Shown: one piece after another, positions 1 through 8,735 of the stretch
Position numbering within the stretch: position 1 is the first letter of the stretch
Layout of the letters: every line of letters begins with the position of its first letter
NCBI RefSeq assembly: GCF_011059145.1
Contig: NZ_JAALLT010000003.1
Location: 772,878-815,615, forward strand
Direction of reading: 5' to 3'
DNA: 42,738 nucleotides
DNA from: Halalkalibaculum roseum
GTDB taxonomy: Bacteria; Bacteroidota; Rhodothermia; Balneolales; Balneolaceae
Program-made: the position numbers and the translations under genes
The notes under the pieces: generated by a model
Told to the model about the DNA's origin: nothing
What the model saw: only the letters and a program-made list of their open reading frames with translations
Databases searched by the model: none

Positions 1-294
1 TTGGTCGTTGAAAACATGCCCGAATTGATTGGGGGTATGAAAAAATTGCAGGGATGTGTAAACTATCCTGAGATGGCCCGGAAAGCCGGTATTGAGGGAC
101 AGGTTTACGTACAGTTTGTAGTAAACAAAGAGGGTAATGTCGAGGACCCCCGCGTGACTCGTGGAATAGGAGGCGGTGCTGATGATGAAGCACTTCGCTG
201 CGTAAAACAATCGAAATTTAAGCCCGGGCGTCAGCGAGGCCAGCCTGTTCGTGTTCAGTACAGTCTGCCGGTTATTTTCAAGCTGCAGAACTGA
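1..294 (+). CDS. TonB family protein, C-terminal domain (5' truncated by window edge)
   Basis: This is the C-terminal part of an energy transducer TonB; the reading frame is already open at base 1, so the real start lies outside the window. The visible 97 residues form a TonB C-terminal domain, with the usual ENMPELIGG lead-in, a YPEMARKAGIEG segment, a VQFVVNKEGNV strand and the closing FKPGRQRGQPVRVQYSLPV. This domain contacts the TonB box of outer-membrane receptors and passes on proton-motive force from ExbB/ExbD. Two cysteines (in LQGC and LRC) match the next gene. It differs from the domain of the following gene at only 7 of 97 positions, so the two are tandem paralogues. A hairpin terminator follows the stop. 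No exbB or exbD is visible. Confidence 0.9.
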   Translation: MVVENMPELIGGMKKLQGCVNYPEMARKAGIEGQVYVQFVVNKEGNVEDPRVTRGIGGGADDEALRCVKQSKFKPGRQRGQPVRVQYSLPVIFKLQN

Positions 295-318
295 TCAGCT
301 CGTCCGCATTTTTCAGCA

Positions 319-357
319 AGAAAGGGTATGGTATTCGCCATACCCTTTCTAGTTTTA
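319..357 (+). terminator. Intrinsic terminator-like hairpin after the first tonB gene
   Basis: Perfect 13-bp inverted repeat (AGAAAGGGTATGG at 319-331 with CCATACCCTTTCT at 338-350), 6-nt loop TATTCG, followed by a short T-rich stretch. It sits 25 bp after the stop codon, so it probably separates transcription of the two tonB genes. Confidence 0.75.
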
Positions 358-561
358 TATCCTACCTACACTTCAATGCTTAAGTAGGGCTAACCTCTTT
401 CTTATTGCTTTGAAATATTCTCCTAAATGGTAAGAAGTATATTAATACAGCTCCCAAGCCTGTTTACCATCCGGAAAGCCGGTTTATTTAAGTGATTATT
501 TTTACTATAATTAGATGTTATATAATTATAGTACTCTTTCGAACTCTTTAAGGGGATGATT

Positions 562-1215
562 ATGAAGAATACACGAAAGAAACCGAAAGCAGATCTAAGA
601 AAATACTACACCGTGTTTCTCGAGCTGGGCATGGTTGTAGTTCTGATCATCTTCATCGTAGCAATGAAGGTGGATTTCAGAACAGAAGCCGAAAACACCG
701 ACCTCACGGAAGAACAGGAAGTAGTAGAGATGGGGGAAATTCAACGAACCGAACAGCAGGAAAAACCGCCACCCCCTCCTCGTCCACAGGTACCGGTAGA
801 AGTACCTAATGACGAAATTGTGGAAGACCAGGAAATTAATCTTGACGCCGAGATTAATCTTGATGAACCTCTTGATATGCCTCCTCCCCCCGAGGAAGAG
901 GAAGAAGAGGAAGACTTCTTTGTGGTCGTTGAAAATATGCCTGAACTCATCGGCGGTATGAAAAAGCTACAGGGTTGCGTCAACTATCCTGAAATGGCTC
1001 GAAAGGCCGGCATTGAAGGTAAGGTAATTGTGCAGTTCGTAGTAAACGCTGAGGGAAATGTTGAAGATCCCCGTGTCATCCGTGGTATCGGAGGCGGTGC
1101 GGACGAAGAAGCCTTGCGATGCGTAAAACAGTCAAAGTTCAAACCCGGGCGTCAGCGCGGTCAGCCTGTTCGAGTGCAATACAGCCTGCCGGTGGTCTTC
1201 AGACTACAGAATTAG
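562..1215 (+). CDS. Energy transducer TonB
   Basis: Full-length TonB-type protein of 217 residues. A basic N-terminal tail is followed by one membrane helix (about residues 20-36, LGMVVVLIIFIVAMKV), a periplasmic linker rich in Pro and Glu with a PPPPPRPQVPVEVP stretch and a run of seven glutamates, and a TonB C-terminal domain (about residues 120-217). It would energise TonB-dependent receptors such as the SusC-like protein in this window. I chose ATG at 562 because the purine-rich AAGGGG at 550-555 lies 6 nt upstream; an in-frame ATG at 556 overlaps that spacing. The C-terminal domain is about 93% identical to the one encoded just upstream, so the pair arose by duplication. A strong hairpin follows the stop. 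Confidence 0.92.
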   Translation: MKNTRKKPKADLRKYYTVFLELGMVVVLIIFIVAMKVDFRTEAENTDLTEEQEVVEMGEIQRTEQQEKPPPPPRPQVPVEVPNDEIVEDQEINLDAEINLDEPLDMPPPPEEEEEEEDFFVVVENMPELIGGMKKLQGCVNYPEMARKAGIEGKVIVQFVVNAEGNVEDPRVIRGIGGGADEEALRCVKQSKFKPGRQRGQPVRVQYSLPVVFRLQN

Positions 1216-1237
1216 CATACAAATTTTCTAAAAATAG

Positions 1238-1276
1238 AATAATGGACATGGCCTGAGGTCATGTCCATTATTTTTT
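1238..1276 (+). terminator. Strong intrinsic terminator after tonB
   Basis: Perfect 13-bp stem (AATAATGGACATG at 1238-1250 with CATGTCCATTATT at 1260-1272), 9-nt loop, ending in a T run. The mirrored A-rich 5' flank means it could also act on minus-strand transcripts leaving the NUDIX gene. Confidence 0.85.
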
Positions 1277-1440
1277 ATACCCATTTCAAAGATCTATTCA
1301 GATAGGCGATACAAAGAAAACATTGAACCGGTAGACCAATCAATGTTTTGAGGATGCAGTCTTTTGGTGTGGAGCTTATTTCGATTGCTTCGCTATGATA
1401 TTACAACCGGAAAAGAGAGGCATTATTTATGAAAACGAAA

Positions 1441-1878
1441 TCACATCAATTTTTCAGTTTCATACCATCTCAGGAAATCTTCTATGACATTCACCAGATT
1501 TTCATACCCGACCCGCTGCATTGCTAACTTGGCAGGCACCCATTCAAGCTTCTCAATGCCTTCTCTTTCTTCGGGCTCCAGTTGCTGGTCGGGATTCTGC
1601 AGATTCATGGCATACCAGTGAGTGGTTTTTCCTATTTCTTCATCATCTTCCTTATACTCATGATAGGTATCACATAGCTGTCCCTCGATCTCAGGGACCG
1701 TGCTCCCGATTTCCTCTGAGACCTCCCGACGCGCACAATCTCTTACGCTCTCTCCCGGTTCCAGCTTACCCTTTGGCAGATCCCAAACGCCCCTCCTAAA
1801 CATCAATAATATTTCCGGGTCTGAATCTTTTTGGGAATTCCGGTAGAGCACTCCTCCCGCAGCCGTCACTTCTATCAT
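1441..1878 (-). CDS. NUDIX hydrolase
   Basis: 145-residue single-domain NUDIX protein. The NUDIX box is complete at residues 37-58: Gly37, Glu43, then REVSEEIG at 51-58, matching G-x5-E-x7-REU-x-EE-x-G. These glutamates bind the Mg2+ that drives cleavage of a nucleoside diphosphate linked to another group. The exact substrate cannot be read from the sequence; ADP-ribose-type, dinucleoside polyphosphate or nucleotide-sanitising activity are all possible. The ATG at 1878 opens a strand (EVTAAGGVLYR) typical of the fold's start. It lies 27 bp downstream of the DUF1844 gene on the same strand, so the two probably form a small operon, transcribed divergently from the DUF1015-serC pair. Confidence 0.9.
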   Translation of the reverse strand: MIEVTAAGGVLYRNSQKDSDPEILLMFRRGVWDLPKGKLEPGESVRDCARREVSEEIGSTVPEIEGQLCDTYHEYKEDDEEIGKTTHWYAMNLQNPDQQLEPEEREGIEKLEWVPAKLAMQRVGYENLVNVIEDFLRWYETEKLM

Positions 1879-1905
1879 AGCTTTTTATAACTCAATTATG
1901 GTTAG

Positions 1906-2235
1906 CTACTCTTCTTCCTTGTCGGACTCAAGAGGTTCATCGCCTTTTTTCTTTTCTTCGGCATAATTCAGACGCAGGTTATTCAGTGTCTGTTCCAGGT
2001 AGTTTTTAAGTTCTTTGGGAAGATTGCCCTTGGTGAATTTCTGCAACATTACAAGAGTATCAATAGCAAATTTTGCTGACTTCAATTCACGCTCTACCTT
2101 ATCGGTGTTGGGATTTTTAATTTTTCCCATACCCATCATTGCTATCTGTTGGTGCTGCTGTATCAGCATCATAAATAATAGCTGTTCCTGCTGATCACCG
2201 GAGAGCTTGTCCCCGTTAAAATTCATTGGATCCAT
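1906..2235 (-). CDS. DUF1844 domain protein
   Basis: 109-residue soluble protein that I recognise as DUF1844. Residues about 15-95 carry the family pattern: a Met- and Gln-rich first helix (QQEQLLFMMLIQQHQQIAMMGMG), the linker KIKNPNT, then a long helical part with LKSAKFAIDTLVMLQKFTKGNL. The C-terminus is highly charged (KKKGDEPLESDKEEE). The family has no established function to my knowledge. There is no signal peptide or membrane helix. It is first in a likely two-gene operon with the NUDIX gene and shares a 167-bp divergent promoter region with the DUF1015 gene. Confidence 0.85.
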   Translation of the reverse strand: MDPMNFNGDKLSGDQQEQLLFMMLIQQHQQIAMMGMGKIKNPNTDKVERELKSAKFAIDTLVMLQKFTKGNLPKELKNYLEQTLNNLRLNYAEEKKKGDEPLESDKEEE

Positions 2236-2402
2236 AGAATATTATTTAGATTAGAATTCGATCTTAAAATAACACCTTTAGCACTAAATATTAAGATTAC
2301 CATGCTTTGCTTTTTCCTGAAAATCTTCTTTAATAATTGCGCATCTAAACTTACTTTAAGTGCCTGATAAATAAACCTTTTTTCTAAAGCATACTTTGAT
2401 AT

Positions 2403-3614
2403 ATGGCGATCATTCATCCGTTTAAAGCATGGAGACCAACCCCTGATAATGTCAGGGAAGTTGCCTGTGTTCCATATGATGTTATCAGTTCAGAAGAAGC
2501 ACGCAAACTCGCGGCGGGTAAGCCGAACAGTTTCCTGCATGTCATTCGTCCTGAAATCGATTTACCAAAGAATATCGATTTCAATGATGACCGTGTGTAT
2601 CACAAAGGTGCTGAGAACCTGAAGCGTTTTATATCTAAAAACATACTGCAGCAGGAAAATGAACGAGCTGTCTATATTTATAGGCTTATCATGAATGGGC
2701 GTTCGCAAACCGGAGTTTTTACCTGCGTATCGGTAGAAGATTATGACAATGAAGTAATATTGAAGCATGAACTCACCCGTCCGGTTAAAGAAGACGATAG
2801 AACCCGGCACATTCTCACGCAATCGGCGCATGCCGAGCCTGTGATGATGACCTATAAGGATGAGCAATCCATAGATGATATGGTCGAAGATACCATGGAA
2901 AAACGGGAACCCATTTTTGATTTCAAAGCGGAAGACGGTGTGCAGCATACCGTTTGGAAATCTACAAATTCCGATGACCTGGCCAGGGCATTTCAACAGG
3001 TTGAACACCTCTACATTGCTGACGGTCATCACCGCTGTAAAAGTGCATCTCGCGCTGCAGAGGAAAAGAAAGAGCAGAATAAGAATCATACCGGTAGTGA
3101 AGAGTACAACTTCTTCCCTGCCGTACTGTTCCCCATGTCGCAAATGGAAATTCTTGCCTACAACCGAATCCTGCATTCTGTTCCGAATGATTTTAAGAAA
3201 CGCCTGAAAGATGATTTTGAAATCATTGAAAACGCATCACCAAAACCGGCTAACAAAGGTGAGATATCTGTTTATATGGACGGTGAATGGTTTGGGTTGA
3301 GGCTTCCCCTTTCTGAAGACCCAAACAGCGTGGAGCAGCTGGACGCTCATCGCCTGCAGGCATTTATTCTGCAGCCCATGCTCGGTATCAATGACCCTCG
3401 GCGTGATGATAATATCTCTTTTGTCGGGGGCATACGCGGCACCGGGGAACTCGAAGACCGCGTTGACTCCGGTAAAGCTGCAGCAGCATTCAGTATGTAT
3501 CCCACTTCCATAGAAGAACTGGTGGAGGTTTCGGATGAGAAAATGCTTATGCCCCCAAAATCTACCTGGTTTGAACCAAAGCTCAGATCAGGCTTATTAG
3601 TACACACATTTTAA
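2403..3614 (+). CDS. DUF1015 family protein
   Basis: 403-residue cytosolic protein of the DUF1015 family. Family landmarks are the N-terminal FKAWRPTPDNV segment, PYDVIS at 24-29, the HELT motif near 122-125, and the strongly conserved YIADGHHRC at 204-212. The GHHR core resembles the G-x-HR signature of ParB/sulfiredoxin-fold proteins, some of which phosphorylate small molecules (the archaeal free serine kinase SerK has that fold). A role as a serine or amino-acid kinase is therefore tempting, but it is inference only. The stop lies 24 bp before the serC start, so the two genes are almost certainly co-transcribed. From memory, DUF1015 also neighbours serC and serA in other Bacteroidota, which supports a link to serine metabolism. 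Confidence 0.88.
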   Translation: MAIIHPFKAWRPTPDNVREVACVPYDVISSEEARKLAAGKPNSFLHVIRPEIDLPKNIDFNDDRVYHKGAENLKRFISKNILQQENERAVYIYRLIMNGRSQTGVFTCVSVEDYDNEVILKHELTRPVKEDDRTRHILTQSAHAEPVMMTYKDEQSIDDMVEDTMEKREPIFDFKAEDGVQHTVWKSTNSDDLARAFQQVEHLYIADGHHRCKSASRAAEEKKEQNKNHTGSEEYNFFPAVLFPMSQMEILAYNRILHSVPNDFKKRLKDDFEIIENASPKPANKGEISVYMDGEWFGLRLPLSEDPNSVEQLDAHRLQAFILQPMLGINDPRRDDNISFVGGIRGTGELEDRVDSGKAAAAFSMYPTSIEELVEVSDEKMLMPPKSTWFEPKLRSGLLVHTF

Positions 3615-3638
3615 TTTATATACTTGGATATTACTATT

Positions 3639-4718
3639 ATGAAACGCGTACACAACTTTAGTGCAGGACCCGCAACCCTACCTCTGGAAGTACTGGAAAA
3701 GGCCCAAAAAGAACTGGTGGAATACAAAGGAAAAGGCCAATCCTTAATGGAAATGAGTCATAGAAGTGCGGAATACACAGAAATTGACCAGCAGGCTAAA
3801 GCACGACTGAGCAGCCTCCTCGGCCTCGGCGATGATTTCGAGGTAATGTTCCTGCAGGGAGGAGCCAGCAGTCAGTTTATGATGGCCCCTTATAATTTCC
3901 TCAGGGAAAATGAGACGGCAGATTACATCGATACCGGCCGCTGGTCTGACAAAGCCATCACTGAAGCCAAGAAATTTGGGTATGTCCATGTACCCTACAG
4001 CAGTTCGGAAGGAAATTATGATCGCGTTCCGAAAAACGGGGAGCTGAAATTCAGCAGCAATCCTGTTTATGTACACTTTACCTCTAATAATACCGTTGCC
4101 GGAACGCAGTTTCCCACCGAACCCGAAACAAATGGAGTACCGCTGGTTTGTGATGCCTCTTCCGACTTTCTCTCCAGACCCATTGATGTGGATAAATACG
4201 GTATTATCTATGCCGGTGCTCAGAAAAATGTCGGACCTGCAGGCGTGACCATCGTTATCGTAAGGAAAGATTTGCTGGAGAAAGCCAAAACTGAAGGTGT
4301 ACCAACCATACTAAGGTATAAAACCCATACCGGTAAAATTTTCAATACACCTCCTACCTTCAATGTCTATATGGTCAACCTTGTACTTGACTGGATAGAA
4401 CAAAAAGGCGGCCTTTCCTATTTTGAGAGCTTTTCACAGAAAAAGGCCTCACTCCTCTATGGAGAGATTGACAAGGATGACTTTTACCGCGGAGCTGTCG
4501 AAAAAGAGTCCCGCTCGCTGATGAATGCTACATACAGACTGCCAAGTGAAGAGCTTGAACAGAAATTTCTGAGCGAAGCCGCTGAAAACGGTCTGGTAGC
4601 CCTCAAGGGACACAGAAGTGTGGGCGGTATTCGTGCCAGCATGTATAATGCCATGCCTATGGAAAGCGTAGAAGCGCTGGTAAGCTTTATGCAGGAGTTT
4701 CGCGATAAAAACGGGTAG
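3639..4718 (+). CDS. serC: Phosphoserine aminotransferase
   Basis: 359-residue class V PLP-dependent aminotransferase that converts 3-phosphohydroxypyruvate and glutamate to phosphoserine and 2-oxoglutarate, the second step of serine synthesis; the same enzyme often serves pyridoxal phosphate synthesis. Family features are the start HNFSAGPATLP, the SLMEMSHRS motif, FLQGGASSQF, and the PLP-binding lysine in YAGAQKNVGP (Lys196). The length matches bacterial SerC (about 360). I chose ATG at 3639, which begins MKRVHNFSAGPA as in other SerC proteins; an in-frame TTG at 3624 is less likely. It follows the DUF1015 gene closely. No serA or serB is present in the window. Confidence 0.96.
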   Translation: MKRVHNFSAGPATLPLEVLEKAQKELVEYKGKGQSLMEMSHRSAEYTEIDQQAKARLSSLLGLGDDFEVMFLQGGASSQFMMAPYNFLRENETADYIDTGRWSDKAITEAKKFGYVHVPYSSSEGNYDRVPKNGELKFSSNPVYVHFTSNNTVAGTQFPTEPETNGVPLVCDASSDFLSRPIDVDKYGIIYAGAQKNVGPAGVTIVIVRKDLLEKAKTEGVPTILRYKTHTGKIFNTPPTFNVYMVNLVLDWIEQKGGLSYFESFSQKKASLLYGEIDKDDFYRGAVEKESRSLMNATYRLPSEELEQKFLSEAAENGLVALKGHRSVGGIRASMYNAMPMESVEALVSFMQEFRDKNG

Positions 4719-4739
4719 GTTGCACCGGCGATCAAACTG

Positions 4740-5357
4740 TTAGAGCAGACCGAAAACAGTGAGGATATGGTCGATGGTATTCGGCACAAAGATCAACAGA
4801 TAGACCATCCCCCAAATGGCGCCGGCAAGGTGGGCCTCATGGTTTATCTTACCGCGTTCCTGCTTACTTTCGTACATGCTGTAGGCCAGGTATAAAATGG
4901 CAAAGACAAAAGCCGGGATAGGTATGGGTATGAGCATCAGGTAAATATTTTCCAGCGGAAAGAGAAAAATAAAAGCAAATAGAACAGCTCCTACTGCGCC
5001 GGAAGCCCCAAGAGTGGCATAGCTCTCGTTATTTTTAAATTTAATTACTGAAGGTATGCCTGCCACAATAAGCCCGGTCAGATAAAGTCCGAGAAAATAA
5101 CCCGAACCTAGGACGCGCTCCATCACACTTCCGAAAAAATAGAGGGTAAACATATTTACAAAGAGGTGTCCGATGTTGGCATGGAGAAATCCTGAAGTGA
5201 TCAGCTCGTACCAGGTGTTTTGACGCACCACACGTACCGGCTTCAGATAACCGATTTCAAGAAGCGGCGGATAGACATAAAGTGCCAGTAATGAAACTAT
5301 CACATTTATGACGATCAGGTAAAAGGTTACGGAAGTATTTGGATCCAGTTCGGGCAT
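4740..5357 (-). CDS. Rhomboid family intramembrane serine protease
   Basis: 205-residue polytopic membrane protein with about six hydrophobic segments, the basic rhomboid core. Catalytic features are present: the H-x4-H-x3-N pattern in HANIGHLFVNM (His59, His64, Asn68), the nucleophile in GASG (Ser119), and the base in NHEAHLAGAIWG (His176). Rhomboids cleave other membrane proteins within or near their transmembrane segments; the substrate here is unknown. The gene converges on serC with only 21 bp between the stops and no obvious terminator hairpin, so transcripts may overlap. Its upstream flank (5358-5568) is shared with the divergent tRNA-Thr. Confidence 0.93.
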   Translation of the reverse strand: MPELDPNTSVTFYLIVINVIVSLLALYVYPPLLEIGYLKPVRVVRQNTWYELITSGFLHANIGHLFVNMFTLYFFGSVMERVLGSGYFLGLYLTGLIVAGIPSVIKFKNNESYATLGASGAVGAVLFAFIFLFPLENIYLMLIPIPIPAFVFAILYLAYSMYESKQERGKINHEAHLAGAIWGMVYLLIFVPNTIDHILTVFGLL

Positions 5358-5568
5358 GGTATCAATTTGTTTCGGAAACGAAAATAGAGAAGTGAAAGAT
5401 ACAAAGCTAACTTAATATGATAGCCAATACTTGTAATTTTCAACTTCCGGCCTTGTGCACGTTCGTGAAGTATGCTTATATTACTTTTCTTTGAAATGAT
5501 TGTCCGGATGTTCCGTTAATTGTGAATTCCTGCTATTATTGATAATAAAACTAGTTCATTTTATACAA

Positions 5569-5640
5569 GCCGAAGTAGCTCAGGGGTAGAGCAACGCTCT
5601 CGTAAAGCGTAGGTCGTCGGTTCAAATCCGATCTTCGGCT
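5569..5640 (+). tRNA. tRNA-Thr (anticodon CGT)
   Basis: 72-nt cloverleaf: acceptor GCCGAAG/CTTCGGC, D-arm with GCTC/GAGC, anticodon stem ACGCT/AGCGT around loop CTCGTAA (anticodon CGT, reads ACG), T-arm GTCGG/CCGAT around TTCAAAT. Discriminator base T; CCA is not encoded. E. coli tRNA-Thr(CGU) also has a GCCGAxx acceptor start, consistent with Thr identity. Confidence 0.95.
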
Positions 5641-5794
5641 CATTTTCAATTACACTCGAAAACTGCTTAAATTTTTGGGGTTTTGGAGATACCGCTATTC
5701 AATGATGTAAGTCCAGAAGTTAAATGCTTCCTAACTTTGTAAAGCATCGAGACCCCACTTCCAACAAACAGTATCTGTAAGATTTTGCAAGGCC

Positions 5795-6211
5795 ATGGCG
5801 GCTACCAAAGAACTCTTATTTACCTACGGAACTTTGCGCAAAGGAGAATCAAATCCCATGCAGCGTTACCTCGAAAATAACGCCGAATGGATTGCCAAGG
5901 CTACGTTTCAGGGCAAACTCTATTTTGCTGACGGACATCCTGCCGCTACCCCCACCACCGATGAGAATAGTCAGATATTAGGAGATCTGTTTGAATTTGA
6001 TGAAAGTTCCGGTCTGCTTCAGGAACTGGACCGATACGAAGCATATCGACCCGCAAATCCGGAAAAAAGTCTTTATCTGCGCAAAAAAAGAAAGGTAAGT
6101 CTGAAAGAAAGCAATGAGATTTGTGACGCATGGATCTACATTTACAATCGCCCTGTCGATAATGCGACACCTATACCTTCCGGTGATTATGCACAATTTA
6201 GTAAGGGGTAA
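5795..6211 (+). CDS. Gamma-glutamylcyclotransferase-like (AIG2 family) protein
   Basis: 138-residue protein of the GGCT/AIG2 fold. The substrate-loop motif YGTLR is at residues 11-15, a GDLFEFD strand follows at 63-69, and the likely catalytic glutamate is Glu82 in LDRYEAY. Enzymes of this fold release 5-oxoproline from gamma-glutamyl dipeptides or amines or from glutathione; which of these applies here cannot be decided. The protein is soluble and has no signal peptide. The ATG at 5795 is the first start in the frame and puts YGTLR at its usual N-terminal place. It stands alone between the tRNA and the RlpA-like gene, with about 60 bp to the latter. Confidence 0.88.
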   Translation: MAATKELLFTYGTLRKGESNPMQRYLENNAEWIAKATFQGKLYFADGHPAATPTTDENSQILGDLFEFDESSGLLQELDRYEAYRPANPEKSLYLRKKRKVSLKESNEICDAWIYIYNRPVDNATPIPSGDYAQFSKG

Positions 6212-6272
6212 GCCTGCATTAGAGACTGTATGAAAAATCATCGATGGATTTTGTTTCCCCAGTAGAATATAT

Positions 6273-6977
6273 TTGACAAAAATCTACCGACTTAATCATA
6301 CCCAAGTGCAGCGCACCTTATATCCCATAATACTGATCGCCCTGATTTCATTGGCGCTTACCTCCTGCGGAACCACCGAAAGAGTTTCAAAACCGGTAAC
6401 CTATCCTGACGCCGGAGCCGGTGAAGTCATCGAAGAAGGAGTAGCAAGTTGGTACGGACCGAACTTTCACGGAAAACTGACCGCCAATGGCGAAAGATAC
6501 GATATGTACGGGCTGACAGCTGCCCATCGCACCCTTCCTTTCAATACCCTGCTGCGAGTAGAAAATAAGGATAACGGTGAATCGGTAGTTGTTCGAGTTA
6601 ACGACCGAGGGCCTTTCGCAAAAAATAGAATTATCGACCTTTCCAGAAAAGCTGCTGAAACGATTGACATGATAGGAAACGGAACTGCACCCGTGAGGCT
6701 GGTTTTGCTTGAGGGAGACCTGGAAAATTCACGTACCACTGATCTTAAGACTGCAACCTATACCGTACAGCTTGGTTCATTCGAATCAGAGGCCGGTGCT
6801 TTTGAACTGTCCAGAAAGATCAAAGGGTCGCGTGTTGAACGAATTCCACTCAACAACCAAACGGTTTACCGCGTATATTACGGTGTCTATGTTGACAAAG
6901 ATGAAGCCCAGAGAAATCTTCAGGATTTACGCAACGAGGGATTTAGCGGCTATGTGAAACAGATAGAGAATGATTAA
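6273..6977 (+). CDS. rlpA: RlpA-like septal ring lipoprotein with SPOR domain
   Basis: 234-residue lipoprotein. A basic N-terminus and hydrophobic stretch lead to a lipobox (LTSC, Cys32). Residues about 52-146 form the double-psi beta-barrel of RlpA, with GVASWYGPNFHGKLTANGE, TAAHRTLPF (His85) and VRVNDRGPF (Asp111), the His and Asp being the expected catalytic pair for lytic transglycosylase activity. Residues about 161-232 form a SPOR domain (TYTVQLGSF to GYVKQIE), which binds denuded peptidoglycan at the septum. Known RlpA proteins cut naked glycan strands during daughter-cell separation. The start is a TTG at 6273, since no ATG exists before the signal sequence in this frame; no clear SD sequence precedes it, so the start is uncertain. 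Confidence 0.92.
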   Translation: MTKIYRLNHTQVQRTLYPIILIALISLALTSCGTTERVSKPVTYPDAGAGEVIEEGVASWYGPNFHGKLTANGERYDMYGLTAAHRTLPFNTLLRVENKDNGESVVVRVNDRGPFAKNRIIDLSRKAAETIDMIGNGTAPVRLVLLEGDLENSRTTDLKTATYTVQLGSFESEAGAFELSRKIKGSRVERIPLNNQTVYRVYYGVYVDKDEAQRNLQDLRNEGFSGYVKQIEND

Positions 6978-7135
6978 ATGTTCAATGTTTCCGAACATTC
7001 ATTTTCCCGGTTTCTGAATTCCCAAAAATCTAAACAAAACAGGTAGTCACAAAAACCTTATCATCATATGGGAATGTTAAGGCCCCACCTTGAGGTTATA
7101 GCACCTTATTTTCATCAACCTGTTTATCGCTTTCT

Positions 7136-8617
7136 ATGAAGAAAAAAGTAATTGTTATTGGCAGTGGTTTTGGCGGACTTGCAACAGCATCGCGACTGCT
7201 CTCTAATGGATTTGACGTGGAGCTGTTTGAAAAACGCGACAAGCTTGGTGGACGCGCCTACGTCTATGAAATTGACGGCTTTACATTTGACGGTGGTCCA
7301 ACAGTTATTACCGCCCCTTTTCTTTTTGATGAAATATTTGAGGCTGCAGGCAAAAAACGAAGTGATTATGTAGAATTCGTACCCTGTGATCCCTTTTACC
7401 GAATTTTCAATGATGAGGGAAGAAAATTCGACTATAACGGCGATCATGAGTTTGTATTGAGTGAAATTGAGAAATGGAATCCGGCTGACAAGGAAGGATA
7501 TACCAAATTCCTGCAGACGACCAAAGCGATTTTTGATAAAGGCTTTACGGAACTGGCCGACAAACCTTTTCTCAGCATATGGGATATGCTGAAGGTAGCT
7601 CCTGACCTTATCAAGCTTCAATCGTATAAATCGGTTTATTCGTATGCTTCCCAGTTTATCGAAAATGATTTCCTAAGAAAGTGTTTCTCTTTTCATCCCC
7701 TTTTGGTTGGCGGGAACCCCTTTCAGACCACTTCCATCTATGCAATGATTCACTACCTGGAACGTGAGTGGGGCGTGCATTATGCCATGGGAGGCACCGG
7801 TGCCATCGTTAAGGCTATGGAGAAACTCATCCTGGAGCAGGGCGGGAAGATTCATAAAAGTGCAGAAGTAGATCAAATTCTCATCGAAAACGGTACGGCA
7901 AAAGGGATTCGCCTTAAGGACGGTACAGAACATAAGACTGACAAGATAGTATCCAATGCCGATGTTGCCTTCACCTACCGGCATATGATTCCAGAGAGCA
8001 AGCGCCGGAAATACACCAACAGGAAGATTGAGCGGACCAAATACAGCATGTCGCTCTTTGTAATTTATTTCGGAACCAAGAAACGCTACCTCGACTCAGA
8101 ACTGGAACATCATAACATTATTCTGGGCGAACGCTACAAAGGTTTATTGGAAGATATTTTTAACAAGAAAGAGCTGGCAGAGGACTTCTCACTGTACCTG
8201 CACATGCCTACCAAGAGGGATCCCTCGCTGGCACCGGAAGGTCACGAAGCATTTTATGTGCTGTCACCGGTACCCCACCTCGATAGCGGTACCGACTGGA
8301 CGCAACAGGCCAAGCACTACCGTGATGCCATTATGAATTTTCTGGAAGACAACTATCTCCCCGGTCTTCAGGAAAATATTGTTACCGAACACCATATCGA
8401 TCCGCTCCATTTTCAGAATACCCTCAATAGTTATAAGGGATCGGCATTCTCTGTAGAACCGATCCTGACCCAGTCAGCCTGGTTCCGCCCTCATAACCGA
8501 TCCGAGGATGTAGAAGATCTCTATTTTGTTGGAGCAGGAACGCATCCCGGCGCCGGACTGCCCGGTGTACTCTCCTCAGCAAAAATTGCCGAAAATTTGA
8601 TTTGTGAGGAGATCTGA
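7136..8617 (+). CDS. crtI: Phytoene desaturase (CrtI-type carotenoid oxidoreductase)
   Basis: 493-residue FAD-dependent oxidoreductase of the CrtI family. The dinucleotide-binding motif is [18 protein letters not shown] at the N-terminus, followed by [13 protein letters not shown] and [11 protein letters not shown]. The C-terminal FAD signature is [20 protein letters not shown], which is diagnostic of CrtI-type desaturases and isomerases. The length fits (about 490). It introduces double bonds into phytoene or a related carotenoid at the membrane. No phytoene synthase (crtB), cyclase or hydroxylase is adjacent, so the pathway is split over the genome, or this is a CrtI-like enzyme acting on another carotenoid (a CrtD-type role is possible). 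The stop codon runs directly into a 7-nt periodic repeat tract. Confidence 0.9.
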   Translation: MKKKVIVIGSGFGGLATASRLLSNGFDVELFEKRDKLGGRAYVYEIDGFTFDGGPTVITAPFLFDEIFEAAGKKRSDYVEFVPCDPFYRIFNDEGRKFDYNGDHEFVLSEIEKWNPADKEGYTKFLQTTKAIFDKGFTELADKPFLSIWDMLKVAPDLIKLQSYKSVYSYASQFIENDFLRKCFSFHPLLVGGNPFQTTSIYAMIHYLEREWGVHYAMGGTGAIVKAMEKLILEQGGKIHKSAEVDQILIENGTAKGIRLKDGTEHKTDKIVSNADVAFTYRHMIPESKRRKYTNRKIERTKYSMSLFVIYFGTKKRYLDSELEHHNIILGERYKGLLEDIFNKKELAEDFSLYLHMPTKRDPSLAPEGHEAFYVLSPVPHLDSGTDWTQQAKHYRDAIMNFLEDNYLPGLQENIVTEHHIDPLHFQNTLNSYKGSAFSVEPILTQSAWFRPHNRSEDVEDLYFVGAGTHPGAGLPGVLSSAKIAENLICEEI

Positions 8618-8672
8618 GGTATAAGGTATAAGGTATAAGGATTAAGGGGTGATGAGTGAGGAGTGATGAGTC
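8617..8672 (+). repeat. 7-nt periodic repeat tract, eight degenerate units
   Basis: Eight consecutive heptamers: AGGTATA three times, then AGGATTA, AGGGGTG, ATGAGTG, AGGAGTG, ATGAGTC. The purine-rich strand is plus. The first base overlaps the crtI stop codon. The period is not a multiple of three, so this is not coding sequence. A second 7-nt periodic tract of opposite orientation lies at 8736-8784. Confidence 0.85.
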
Positions 8673-8735
8673 TTGATTAATAAGATTTGGGGAGTTCTAT
8701 TTGCCGATAAATGTCCCCTTCCAATAAGGATTTTT

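Noticed and set aside
741-983. Minus-strand open frame of 80 codons rich in Ser
   Set aside because: It is the complement of the Pro- and Glu-rich tonB linker; low complexity and no start context.
2223-2417. Minus-strand open frame of 64 codons upstream of the DUF1844 gene
   Set aside because: It fills the divergent promoter region, overlaps both gene starts and has no recognisable protein features.
5520-5546. Possible promoter TTGTGA...GATAAT before tRNA-Thr
   Set aside because: The 15-bp spacing and partial matches are too weak in AT-rich DNA to list as a feature.
6977-6999. AATGTTC/GAACATT hairpin after the rlpA-like gene as a terminator
   Set aside because: Only 7 AT-rich base pairs, overlapping the stop codon and without a proper T run.
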